Shown here: positions 24,314-33,142 of the stretch, one piece after another | Layout: each line of letters opens with the position of its first letter | Numbering within the stretch: position 1 is the stretch's first letter | DNA from: Bacteroides bouchesdurhonensis | Lineage (GTDB): Bacteria > Bacteroidota > Bacteroidia > Bacteroidales > Bacteroidaceae | Length of the DNA stretch: 64,000 bases | Assembly (NCBI RefSeq): GCF_900155865.1 | Contig: NZ_LT707006.1 | Coordinates: 2,830,577 to 2,894,576, forward strand | Reading direction: 5' to 3' | Program-made: the position numbers and the translations under genes | Notes under the pieces: generated by a model | Seen by the model: only the letters and a program-made list of their open reading frames with translations | What the model was told of the DNA's origin: nothing | Databases searched by the model: none

Positions 24314-25594
24314 TTAAATTTTAGGAAAGGTCAGGTTGAAACTGCTTCCTTTTCCAGGTTCTGATTTTACAGAAATACTTCCTTTATGCAGAGTCATTAT
24401 TTGTTTGCATAGACTTAATCCAATGCCTGATCCTGATGTTTTTGTGGTAAAGAAAGGAACAAATATTTTATCCAATACGTTCGGTAATATTCCTTCTCCA
24501 TTATCAGATACAGTTAAGGTAATAGTATGAGTAGAATGAGAACTTATTTTAATTTCAATATTTTTATTTGTTTTCCGGCTACATGCTTCGTGTGCATTTT
24601 TTAATAAGTTAATAAGTACTTGTTCTATTTGTGTTCGATCTACATATAGGAATATGTCGGTTGAAGGAATTTCAATATGAAACTGTTCTTCAGGAAATAG
24701 CTTTTTTAAATCAATGAATAATTCAGTAATAGAAACGTTGCTGCATACGGGAGTAGGGATACGAGTTAAACGACGGTAATTTTCTACGAATTCCAATAAT
24801 CCTTTACTTCTTCTATGGATAGTTTGCATAGCTTGTAACATGATGGAATATTCTTTCTCGCTGTATTGGTCTGGAATACCTCTTTCGCTTAGTGTTTCTG
24901 AAAGAGATATGATTGGAGTAATTGAATTCATAATTTCATGTGTTAGTACCCGTATCAATTTCTGCCAAGCTTCCATTTCGTTCCGCTCCAATACTGAATG
25001 GATATTTTTTAAGCTGATAAGGTATTTCCTTTTTCCAGTCGAAATAAATATGGTACATGAAATAGTCATCTCTAAAATAGTTCCGTTTTGTTCCAGTCGA
25101 ACTACAGAAGTGTCTGGTGAAATTGCAGCCCTCTGTAAATTTTCCGGTAATTGTACTATTTGGCCTAAATGATTAATAGCAGTCTGGTTCATCCATTCTA
25201 TATAACCTGTTTTGTCTGTAACCAAAACAGCTGTATCTACTTTATTTAATAAATTTTCATAATATTGGTGTTTAACTTCTTCTGCTAACAACCTTTCCCG
25301 AAAATCTTTTAAAGCTTCTGAAAGTTCTTTAGACCATTCATTCATTATCTTATTTCTGAATGGAGGGTGAAAAGTTTGCATTAAGTCATTGTAACGTAGG
25401 CTATCTGTGAGTCGTCGTAACAAAGATATTTGTTTAAATTGCATACGGTAGAGATTCATACTAGTAAGTATTAGCAATAAAACACTAATAGAGGCACTGA
25501 ACCATAAATGTTTTTGAAATAGTAGATAACCACCAATAGATAATAATACAATCAGTATTATGTGTAGAATGACTCTAGCTGCAAATTGCTTCAT
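24314..25594 (-). CDS. NtrY-like sensor histidine kinase
   Basis: 426 residues. Two membrane helices lie at the N-terminus (about 8-28 and 32-48), with almost no periplasmic loop, so it probably senses an intramembrane or cytoplasmic signal. A PAS-like domain (NKVDTAVLVTDKTGYIEWMN) comes next. HisKA follows with the phospho-acceptor His in RVLTHEIMNSITPI. The ATPase has N box LINLLKNAHEAC, DNGEGI and GSGIGLSL. The start overlaps the end of the response-regulator gene by 4 bp (ATGA), so the two are coupled. It should control the regulator at 25591. Confidence 0.9.
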   Translation of the reverse strand: MKQFAARVILHIILIVLLSIGGYLLFQKHLWFSASISVLLLILTSMNLYRMQFKQISLLRRLTDSLRYNDLMQTFHPPFRNKIMNEWSKELSEALKDFRERLLAEEVKHQYYENLLNKVDTAVLVTDKTGYIEWMNQTAINHLGQIVQLPENLQRAAISPDTSVVRLEQNGTILEMTISCTIFISTGKRKYLISLKNIHSVLERNEMEAWQKLIRVLTHEIMNSITPIISLSETLSERGIPDQYSEKEYSIMLQAMQTIHRRSKGLLEFVENYRRLTRIPTPVCSNVSITELFIDLKKLFPEEQFHIEIPSTDIFLYVDRTQIEQVLINLLKNAHEACSRKTNKNIEIKISSHSTHTITLTVSDNGEGILPNVLDKIFVPFFTTKTSGSGIGLSLCKQIMTLHKGSISVKSEPGKGSSFNLTFPKI

Positions 25595-26958
25595 AAGCCT
25601 AATTTTTCTAGTTTACGATATAAAGCAAACCTTGTAATACCTAAATATTCTGCAGCTCGTGAAATGTTACCTTCACTGAGTCGCATAGCTTTTTCAATAG
25701 CTTGACGTTCCAGTACTTCCAGATTTAAGAATTCTTCTTCCTCTTTTTTCTGCTTGGAAGTATTATGAAAAAGAAAATTATCAGGTTTTAATAGTGAACC
25801 ATCTCCCAGAATAACCGCACGTTCCATGGTATGTTGCAATTCTCGTACATTTCCGGGCCAAGAATATTTTAAGAGTTTATTTTTTGCTTCTCTTGTCAAA
25901 CCGCGCATTTCTTTCTTATATTTCCTGGCATAACGGTCTAAAAAGTACTCGGCAAGCAGAATAATATCATTTCCTCTATCACGAAGTGGAGGTATATGGA
26001 TTTCAATAGTATTGATGCGATAAAGTAGATCCTGACGAAAATTTCCTTCTTCTACCATATGACGAATATCCGCATTGGTTGCACATATTAAACGGACGTC
26101 AATAGGTACAGTTTGTGTACTTCCCAAACGACTAATATATCGCTTTTCAATAGATGTAAGCAGTTTCGATTGCATTGGAAGAGAAAGATTCCCAATTTCA
26201 TCTAGAAAAAGTGTTCCATTCGTTGCCACTTCCATTCGTCCAGCTTTTGACTTCTTAGCATCAGTAAAAGCTCCTTTTTCAAATCCGAACAACTCGCTTT
26301 CGAATAATTGTTCAGGAATACTTCCTAAATCAATCGTCACAAAAGGTTTATTACAACGTGGAGAACAACAGTAAAGTAAATGTGCAATAACATCTTTTCC
26401 AGTACCGTTTTCGCCTAAAATAAGAATATTTGCATCTGTTTCACTTAGCTTTTGTATAGTAGAAAAGACTTCTTTCATCGCAGGAGACTCACCAATTATT
26501 TCATGATCAAAAGCATTCTGTTTACTTAAAACTTCTACTTGTTCTTTCAATCTATTAATTTCCTTTCTCGATTGTCGTAAGCGCATTCCTGAAGTTAGAG
26601 TCGCTAACAATTTTTCTTTTTCCCAAGGTTTAGGAATGAAATCGGTAGCTCCAGCTTTGATAGCACGTACTGCTTTATCTGTATCAGCATAGGCAGTCAT
26701 GAAAATAACAACAGCTTGAGAATCTATTTCTAAGATATGTTCAAGACTTTCAAATCCTTCTTGTCCACTGATTGCATCGCGACTGAAATTCATATCAAGT
26801 AAAATAATATCTGGTTGGAAAGTATTCATGAAATATTCGATACGATCAGGGGTAGTAGCAACTTTTATCTTTTCCGCATATGGTTCCAGCAATAAATTGA
26901 GGGCGAAAAGAACGTCTTCATTATCATCTACAATTAAAATTTTTCCTATTTTATCCAT
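25591..26958 (-). CDS. NtrC-family sigma-54-dependent response regulator
   Basis: 455 residues. The receiver domain has its phospho-acceptor Asp in IILLDMNFS (about residue 55). The AAA+ domain has Walker A LGENGTGKDV, the sigma-54 contact loop GAFTDA (a common variant of GAFTGA) and Walker B FLDEIGNLS. A C-terminal Fis-type helix-turn-helix (NISRAAEYLGITRFALYRKL) completes the protein. It activates transcription by RpoN holoenzyme. The divergent exporter operon, with a sigma-54-like promoter and paired palindromes, is the obvious target. Confidence 0.93.
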   Translation of the reverse strand: MDKIGKILIVDDNEDVLFALNLLLEPYAEKIKVATTPDRIEYFMNTFQPDIILLDMNFSRDAISGQEGFESLEHILEIDSQAVVIFMTAYADTDKAVRAIKAGATDFIPKPWEKEKLLATLTSGMRLRQSRKEINRLKEQVEVLSKQNAFDHEIIGESPAMKEVFSTIQKLSETDANILILGENGTGKDVIAHLLYCCSPRCNKPFVTIDLGSIPEQLFESELFGFEKGAFTDAKKSKAGRMEVATNGTLFLDEIGNLSLPMQSKLLTSIEKRYISRLGSTQTVPIDVRLICATNADIRHMVEEGNFRQDLLYRINTIEIHIPPLRDRGNDIILLAEYFLDRYARKYKKEMRGLTREAKNKLLKYSWPGNVRELQHTMERAVILGDGSLLKPDNFLFHNTSKQKKEEEEFLNLEVLERQAIEKAMRLSEGNISRAAEYLGITRFALYRKLEKLGL

Positions 26959-26996
26959 TTTAATATGATTTCTAACTTCTTCGCTACAAAAGTAGT

Positions 26997-27004
26997 TATA
27001 ATTT
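26997..27004 (-). promoter_or_regulatory. -7 box for the two-component operon
   Basis: Minus strand TACTTTTG, 39 bp from the regulator ATG. The sensor and regulator would thus be under the ordinary sigma factor. Confidence 0.55.
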
Positions 27005-27017
27005 AAATGTGTTGTAT

Positions 27018-27052
27018 GTGCGAATACGCACTATTTTTGTGCGGAATTGCAC
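27018..27052 (+). promoter_or_regulatory. Paired palindromes, probable enhancer for the NtrC-type regulator
   Basis: GTGCGAATACGCAC (27018-27031) and GTGCGGAATTGCAC (27039-27052) share the half-site GTGC-N6-GCAC. They are 21 bp apart, two helical turns, so they lie on one face of the DNA. They lie 60-90 bp upstream of the sigma-54-like promoter. Confidence 0.65.
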
Positions 27053-27107
27053 GATGTGTTGCTGCTTGTCATAATGTTATATGTTTAATATACAATTATT
27101 TATTTAT

Positions 27108-27124
27108 TTGGCATAGCTTTTGAA
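27108..27124 (+). promoter_or_regulatory. Sigma-54-type promoter of the exporter operon
   Basis: TTGGCATAGCTTTTGAA has GG (27110-27111), 10 bp, then GA (27122-27123), close to TGGCACG-N4-TTGCA of RpoN promoters with C changed to A in the -12 element. It is 22 bp upstream of the operon's first ATG at 27145. Confidence 0.6.
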
Positions 27125-27144
27125 TAATTCTATTAAAAGAAGAT

Positions 27145-28629
27145 ATGCTGGATATGAACCGACGAATATTACTTATAATAGTTATCCAATTAATACTAAC
27201 CGGACAAGTATTAAGTCAGAAACGTATCATGGAGATTTCGCTAGAACAAACGGTGGAATTAGCAAAGAATCAATCTCCTGATGCACAAAATGCTCAACAC
27301 AGCTTTCGTTCTGCATATTGGAATTATCGTTATTACCGTGCTAATTATTTGCCAGCGTTAAGTTTAAGCTCAAACCCTAATTTGGATCGAGCTATTAATA
27401 AAGTAACTTTATCTGATGGTTCTGTTAAGTTTGTAGAGCAAAATTTATTGAATACAGATTTAAGTTTCAATCTTTCTCAAAACATATCCTGGACGGGAGG
27501 TTCTTTATTTTTAGAGACTTCTGCTCAACGAATGGATATTATAAATGACCATCTATTTTCTTGGCAGACATCACCTGTTATGTTAGGATATAAACAATCA
27601 CTTTTTGGATATAACAGTTTGAAATGGGACCGTCGCATAGAACCTTTACGATATAAGGAAGCGAAAAAAAGATATGTAGAGACGTTAGAGTTGGTTGCCG
27701 CACGTGCGACGTCAAAATTCTTTTCCTTGGCTACAGCACAGAGCAATTATGAAATAGCTAATTTTAATTATGCCAATGCAGATACGCTTTATCGATATGC
27801 GCAAGGACGTTATAATATTGGTACCATAACTGAAAACGAAATGTTACAATTAGAGTTGAACCGATTGACTGAAGAAACTAACCGTATGGATGCACGTATA
27901 GAAATGGATAATTGTATGCAAGAGCTTTGTTCTTATTTGGGAATTAAAGAAGAAGTAGAAATTCGTGTGAATGTTAGTTCCAAAGTTCCTGATTTTAATG
28001 TGAATCTTGATGAAGCACTTGCATTAGCTTATGAGAATAGCCCGGATATAGATGCAATGAGTCGTAGGAAGTTGGAAAGTACAAGTGCGGTGGCTCAAGC
28101 CCGTGCTAATGCTGGTCTTAAAGCAGATATTTATCTACGTGTCGGTTTGACACAGACTGCAGATAAATTACCGGAAGCCTACCGCCATTTATTGGATCAA
28201 CAGCACGTTAGTGTCAACATTTCACTGCCTATTTTGGATTGGGGAAGAGGAAAGGGACAAGTCCGGGTAGCACGCTCTAATCGTGATTTAGTTTATAACC
28301 AAGTAGAACAGGAATTGACGGATTTCGAACTGAATGTACGTAAATTGGTGAAACAATTCAATTTACAGATACAAAGAGTGCGTATTGCAGCCAGAACAGA
28401 CGAGACGGCACAACGGAGAAATGAAGTTGCCCGTAAACTTTATTTGTTGGGGAAATCTTCAATTCTTGACTTGAATGCTTCCATTTCAGAGAAAGATAGT
28501 GCCCGGCGTAATTATGTATCAACTTTATATAACTATTGGAGCCTGTATTATACACTTCGTAGTATGACGTTATTTGATTTTGAACATAATACAAAACTAA
28601 CTGAGGATTATAATCTCCTGATTAAATAA
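27145..28629 (+). CDS. TolC-family outer-membrane channel
   Basis: 494 residues; signal peptide IVIQLILTGQVLSQ. The mature protein starts with ISLEQTVELAKNQSPD and shows the two long alpha-helical repeats of OEP/TolC proteins (about 40-240 and 260-470), with periodic Ala/Asn-rich heptads. It forms the trimeric exit duct of an export machine. It is first in the operon behind the sigma-54-like promoter; an in-frame ATG at 27154 is an alternative start. The adaptor follows 27 bp after the stop. Confidence 0.9.
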   Translation: MLDMNRRILLIIVIQLILTGQVLSQKRIMEISLEQTVELAKNQSPDAQNAQHSFRSAYWNYRYYRANYLPALSLSSNPNLDRAINKVTLSDGSVKFVEQNLLNTDLSFNLSQNISWTGGSLFLETSAQRMDIINDHLFSWQTSPVMLGYKQSLFGYNSLKWDRRIEPLRYKEAKKRYVETLELVAARATSKFFSLATAQSNYEIANFNYANADTLYRYAQGRYNIGTITENEMLQLELNRLTEETNRMDARIEMDNCMQELCSYLGIKEEVEIRVNVSSKVPDFNVNLDEALALAYENSPDIDAMSRRKLESTSAVAQARANAGLKADIYLRVGLTQTADKLPEAYRHLLDQQHVSVNISLPILDWGRGKGQVRVARSNRDLVYNQVEQELTDFELNVRKLVKQFNLQIQRVRIAARTDETAQRRNEVARKLYLLGKSSILDLNASISEKDSARRNYVSTLYNYWSLYYTLRSMTLFDFEHNTKLTEDYNLLIK

Positions 28630-28656
28630 AGTTAAACACAGAAATACTAATATATT

Positions 28657-29907
28657 ATGGATATAAAACTAGAAAAAAGACCTTGGTACATTCGTTATAA
28701 ATATTACTTAATAGCAGGTGTTTTATTTGTCATATTTCTGATTTATATAGTGACGCTCTCTTTAGGTCCTAAAAAGCTTCGTATTGATACTGATAATATT
28801 CAGATATCAGAAGTGAAAGAAGATAAATTTATGGAATATGTGGATGTAGAAGGGTTAGTCCAACCTATCCTTACTATAAAAGTCAATACTCGTGAAGCGG
28901 GCAGCGTGGAACGTATTGTAGGCGAGGAAGGAAGCATACTTCAGGTGGGAGATACAATTCTGGTTCTTTCTAATCCGGATTTATTACGTAGTATTGAAGA
29001 TCAGCATGATGAGTGGGCGAAACAAATGATCACTTATCAAGAACAGGAGATTGAAATGGAACAGAAAAGCCTTAATTTGAAACAACAAGCTTTGACAAAT
29101 AGCTACGAATTGGAACGTTTGAAAAAAAGCATAGCTCTTGATCGGGAAGAATATCAAATGGGAGTAAAGAGTAAGGCGCAACTACTAGTAGCAGAAGATG
29201 AATATAATTATAAACAGAAAAGTGCTGTATTGCAGCAGGAGAATTTACGCCATGATTCCGCCGTTACAATGATTCGCAAAGAGTTGATTCGGAACGATCG
29301 AGAACGGGAACAGAAAAAATATGAACGTACTCGTGAACGACTTAATAAATTGGTGGTGACTGCTCCTATTAAGGGGCAACTTAGTTTTGTAAAAGTAACT
29401 CCTGGGCAACAAGTTTCTTCTAGTGAAAGTATTGCAGAGATTAAAGTTTTGGACCAATATAAGATACATACTTCCCTTAGTGAATATTATATTGATAGAA
29501 TTATTACCGGTCTTCCGGCTACCATTAATTATCAGGGAAAAAAATACCCTTTAAAAATAGCCAAAGTAGTTCCTGAAGTGAAAGACCGTATGTTTGACGT
29601 AGATTTGGTTTTTACGAGTAATATGCCAGATAATGTAAGAGTTGGCAAAAGTTTTCGTGTTCAGATTGAATTAGGACAACCGGAACAAGCACTTGTCATT
29701 CCGCGAGGAAATTTCTACCAAGCTACAGGTGGGCAGTGGATATACAAAGTTAATGAATCCAAGACTAAAGCAATTCGCATGCCTTTATCTATTGGTCGCC
29801 AGAATCCTCATCAATATGAAATTACAGAAGGTTTACAGGCAGGAGATTGGGTAATTACAACAGGATATGATACCTTTGGCGATGCTGAAGAATTAATACT
29901 CAAATAA
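28657..29907 (+). CDS. HlyD-family periplasmic adaptor
   Basis: 416 residues. A single N-terminal membrane helix (about 14-37, YYLIAGVLFVIFLIYIVTL) is followed by a lipoyl half-motif (GSVERIVGEEGSILQVGDTILVL) and a long charged coiled coil (about 110-215). The second lipoyl half (TAPIKGQLSFVKVTPGQQVSS) and a beta-barrel/MP domain to the C-terminus (GLQAGDWVITTG) complete it. It links the inner-membrane ABC permeases with the TolC channel. Lack of a lipobox sets it apart from the RND adaptor at 54809. Confidence 0.9.
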   Translation: MDIKLEKRPWYIRYKYYLIAGVLFVIFLIYIVTLSLGPKKLRIDTDNIQISEVKEDKFMEYVDVEGLVQPILTIKVNTREAGSVERIVGEEGSILQVGDTILVLSNPDLLRSIEDQHDEWAKQMITYQEQEIEMEQKSLNLKQQALTNSYELERLKKSIALDREEYQMGVKSKAQLLVAEDEYNYKQKSAVLQQENLRHDSAVTMIRKELIRNDREREQKKYERTRERLNKLVVTAPIKGQLSFVKVTPGQQVSSSESIAEIKVLDQYKIHTSLSEYYIDRIITGLPATINYQGKKYPLKIAKVVPEVKDRMFDVDLVFTSNMPDNVRVGKSFRVQIELGQPEQALVIPRGNFYQATGGQWIYKVNESKTKAIRMPLSIGRQNPHQYEITEGLQAGDWVITTGYDTFGDAEELILK

Positions 29908-30029
29908 AGGTGTATTATTTTAGTATATTATAAAGAAATTGCCAAGTACATTTAGATGTTTGGAAGATTGTGCACCTTGATCCAGTAGTAGTAACAAAAA
30001 ACGAATAATAATATTAGAGCTTTACGATT

Positions 30030-30704
30030 ATGATCAAAACAGTTAATTTACAGAAGATTTTTAAGACAGAAGAAGTAGAAACTTGGGCTTTGAACAACGT
30101 AAGTATTGAAGTAAAGCAAGGTGAATTTGTAGCCATAATGGGACCATCCGGTTGTGGAAAATCAACTTTGCTCAATATTCTTGGACTGTTGGATAATCCG
30201 ACAGGAGGGGAGTATTATTTGAATGGTACAGAGGTTTCCAAGTTTACGGAATCACAACGTACGAATCTTCGTAAAGGAGTGATTGGGTTCGTTTTTCAAA
30301 GTTTTAATTTAATCGACGAGTTGAACGTTTATGAGAATATTGAGTTACCACTTCTTTATATGGGTGTTTCAGCCTCTGAACGCAAAAAGAGAGTGGAAAC
30401 GGCAATGGAACGAATGGCTATAACTCACCGTAGCAAACATTTCCCTCAACAACTTTCCGGAGGTCAGCAACAACGGGTTGCTATTGCACGTGCTGTAGTC
30501 GCTAATCCTAAATTGATTCTTGCTGATGAACCGACCGGTAATTTGGATTCAAAAAACGGAAAAGAGGTAATGGGGTTATTGAATGAATTGAATAAAGAAG
30601 GAACAACGATTGTTATGGTAACTCACTCACAGCATGATGCTGGCTATGCAGATCGAATTATTAATTTATTCGACGGTCAGGTAGTGGCAGAAGTTAGTAT
30701 GTAA
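30030..30704 (+). CDS. ABC transporter ATPase, MacB/LolD type
   Basis: 224 residues. Walker A is MGPSGCGKSTLLNILG, the Q-loop is VFQSFNLI, the signature is LSGGQQQRVAIARA, Walker B is LILADEPTGNLDSKNG, and the switch His is in VTHSQHD. Sequence and length fit the o228/MacB/LolD branch that pairs with FtsX-type permeases. A 122-bp gap separates it from the adaptor, but no terminator is evident, so it is probably in the same transcript. Confidence 0.93.
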   Translation: MIKTVNLQKIFKTEEVETWALNNVSIEVKQGEFVAIMGPSGCGKSTLLNILGLLDNPTGGEYYLNGTEVSKFTESQRTNLRKGVIGFVFQSFNLIDELNVYENIELPLLYMGVSASERKKRVETAMERMAITHRSKHFPQQLSGGQQQRVAIARAVVANPKLILADEPTGNLDSKNGKEVMGLLNELNKEGTTIVMVTHSQHDAGYADRIINLFDGQVVAEVSM

Positions 30705-30807
30705 TACTTATAAACTATTTATGATAAAATACAGTTATGGCAAATCCGTATAGCTAGCTGTACGATTCAATTCGGGAACTTTTATGAAAAACGAAAAGTA
30801 AGAAACT

Positions 30808-33132
30808 ATGATGATACGACACAATTTAAAAATTGCATTTCGCAACCTTTTGAAGTACAAAGTACAAATGGGGATCAGCATTATTGGTCTATCAGTAGGC
30901 TTTGTCTGCCTTTCCCTGTCTTTGCTGTGGATTCGTTATGAAACGTCTTATGATTCATTTCATAAAGGAGTAGATCGAATCTATCTTGCAGGTGGCCGCA
31001 ATGTTCTAGAATCAGATATGTTTCATTACCTTTCAGACTGTTTACTATATGACTACTTGGTGAAAAACTGTCCCGAAATTGAAACTGCTTGCCGTATTCG
31101 CCCTATACAATCGTCCAATGAAAAACTAAAATACAAGGATACTGAATTTCAACTGCCACAAATAGAAGTGGATTCCAGTTCTATCTCTATGTTTAATATT
31201 ACTGTGCTGGATGGAAATACACCTTTACATTTAAACGCAAATCAAATAGCTATTACAGAGCGAGCAGCCAGACAGATATTTGGTAAAGAATCTCCGATAG
31301 GCAAACAGCTAGTATTTCCCGAAAAACAGAATGAGGAAAAAACAATTGTTGCCGTAGTTCAATCATGGGAAGGCCCTTCCTTATTTCCTTTCGACATTTT
31401 GTTACCGTTTGACGAAGAATCTATTTATAAAGTGTATACACTCTTTCGAGTATATCCTAATAGTAATTTAAAAGCGTTAGAAAAGAAATTAGAAAACGTC
31501 AAAGTTCTAAGAAATGGAGTGGAATGGCCTTTATTTCCCTTGATTGTCAAATTGACAGAGCTAAGAGAGCTCCATCCGGACAAAAATGTGAATGTTAAAA
31601 TGAATCATATTCGTATGTTTGCTTCCATTGGTGCTTTGGTTATCATATGTGGGTTATGCAATTATCTAACTATGTTTATCACACGTATACGAATGCGTAA
31701 ACGAGAATTAGCTTTACGAAAAGTGAATGGGGCATCTAATAAAAGTTTGCTAACATTGATTCTTTCAGAACTGCTCTTATTACTTTGTATATCTTTGGGA
31801 ATAGGATGTATGTTGATAGAACTCATTTTGCCAACATTTAAAAAGCTATCACAAATTAATGAGAGTACTTCATTTTTTTATATTGAAATACTGACTTATA
31901 TGATAGTGCTAATTGGACTCACTACTATCATTGCAGTTATACTGATACATTATTTCAACAAGCGAACTTTATCTGACAGTATTAGTCATAAATCAGACAT
32001 TCACTTTTCCAGTTGGTTTTATAAAGCCTGTATATTATTTCAATTATTCATCGGCATCGGTTTTGTGTTTTGTACTTTAGTCATGATGAAACAATTGGAT
32101 TTTTTACTGAATACAAATGAGCTTGGACTAGACCGGCATAACGTAGGAGCAATATTGAAAATGCGTGATTGTGAGGATATTCCTTGGGAAACAATATTAG
32201 ATCAGAATCCTGATGTAATTAAACATTTGGAATATTTTCCGACTCCGATTCCTAAATCGTCTGTTATGAGTTCTGAAATCTCTGACTGGGATGGTAAGTC
32301 TATAGAAGAACAGCCCATTGAGGCGGAAAATATGTACATTAATCAAGAGTATGTTGATTTCTTTGGAATAAAATTAGTAGAGGGCAGCATGCCAGAGAAA
32401 GAAACAGACATTCTCATTAATGAAACCGCAGTAAAAGCATTGGGGTGGAAAGATCCTGTTAATAAGAAAATAATTAATGCTGGTACTTCAGCGACTGTAA
32501 AAGGAGTCATAAAAGACATTTATCTGCAATCTCCAATGTATCCGATACTTCCGACAATATATTCTATAGACCAACCCTACACGCGTTTTAAAATAAAATC
32601 AGATTACCTTTTTAAAGTGAAAGAAGGTACCTGGAATAAAGTATCGAAGCAGTTGTCGGAGGAGTTGAAGAAAGCTTGTCCGAATACAGAATTGAGATTA
32701 GTGAATCTGGATGAAGTTTATAAGAGTTATATGAAATCGGAGCAAAATTTGATAGTACTATTAAGTGTAGTATCTGTAATCTGTATCATAATTTCAGTAT
32801 TTGGTGTTTTCTCATTAGTGACTTTGTCATGTCAGCAGCGTCGTAAAGAAATTGCAATTCGGAAAATAAACGGAGCTAGTGTGGGAATTATTCTAAATAT
32901 GTTTTTCAAAGAGTACATACTATTACTCATCATCTCATCCTGTATTGCTTTCTCCATAGGATATGTTATTATGAAACATTGGCTCGAAGGATATGTGAAA
33001 CAAACATCCATCACTTGGTGGCTTTTGGGAGGAATATTTGTATTGATGGCACTTATCATTTTCCTCTGTATTATCTGGAGGATATGGAAGACTGCACGGC
33101 AGAATCCGGCAGAAGTAATAAAAAAGGAATAA
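30808..33132 (+). CDS. FtsX-like ABC permease, copy 1
   Basis: 774 residues. TM1 at about 17-40 (GISIIGLSVGFVCLSLSLL) is followed by a MacB-type periplasmic core domain, then three helices (about 270-395). A second TM/periplasmic/three-helix unit ends with NPAEVIKKE. The RKRELALRKVNGAS and RRKEIAIRKINGAS cytoplasmic loops are the conserved FtsX coupling motifs. It likely works with the ATPase at 30030 as a mechanotransmitter exporter of a small molecule or peptide. It has a close tandem paralogue downstream, 10 bp away. Confidence 0.9.
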   Translation: MMIRHNLKIAFRNLLKYKVQMGISIIGLSVGFVCLSLSLLWIRYETSYDSFHKGVDRIYLAGGRNVLESDMFHYLSDCLLYDYLVKNCPEIETACRIRPIQSSNEKLKYKDTEFQLPQIEVDSSSISMFNITVLDGNTPLHLNANQIAITERAARQIFGKESPIGKQLVFPEKQNEEKTIVAVVQSWEGPSLFPFDILLPFDEESIYKVYTLFRVYPNSNLKALEKKLENVKVLRNGVEWPLFPLIVKLTELRELHPDKNVNVKMNHIRMFASIGALVIICGLCNYLTMFITRIRMRKRELALRKVNGASNKSLLTLILSELLLLLCISLGIGCMLIELILPTFKKLSQINESTSFFYIEILTYMIVLIGLTTIIAVILIHYFNKRTLSDSISHKSDIHFSSWFYKACILFQLFIGIGFVFCTLVMMKQLDFLLNTNELGLDRHNVGAILKMRDCEDIPWETILDQNPDVIKHLEYFPTPIPKSSVMSSEISDWDGKSIEEQPIEAENMYINQEYVDFFGIKLVEGSMPEKETDILINETAVKALGWKDPVNKKIINAGTSATVKGVIKDIYLQSPMYPILPTIYSIDQPYTRFKIKSDYLFKVKEGTWNKVSKQLSEELKKACPNTELRLVNLDEVYKSYMKSEQNLIVLLSVVSVICIIISVFGVFSLVTLSCQQRRKEIAIRKINGASVGIILNMFFKEYILLLIISSCIAFSIGYVIMKHWLEGYVKQTSITWWLLGGIFVLMALIIFLCIIWRIWKTARQNPAEVIKKE

Positions 33133-33142
33133 TTAATAGATT

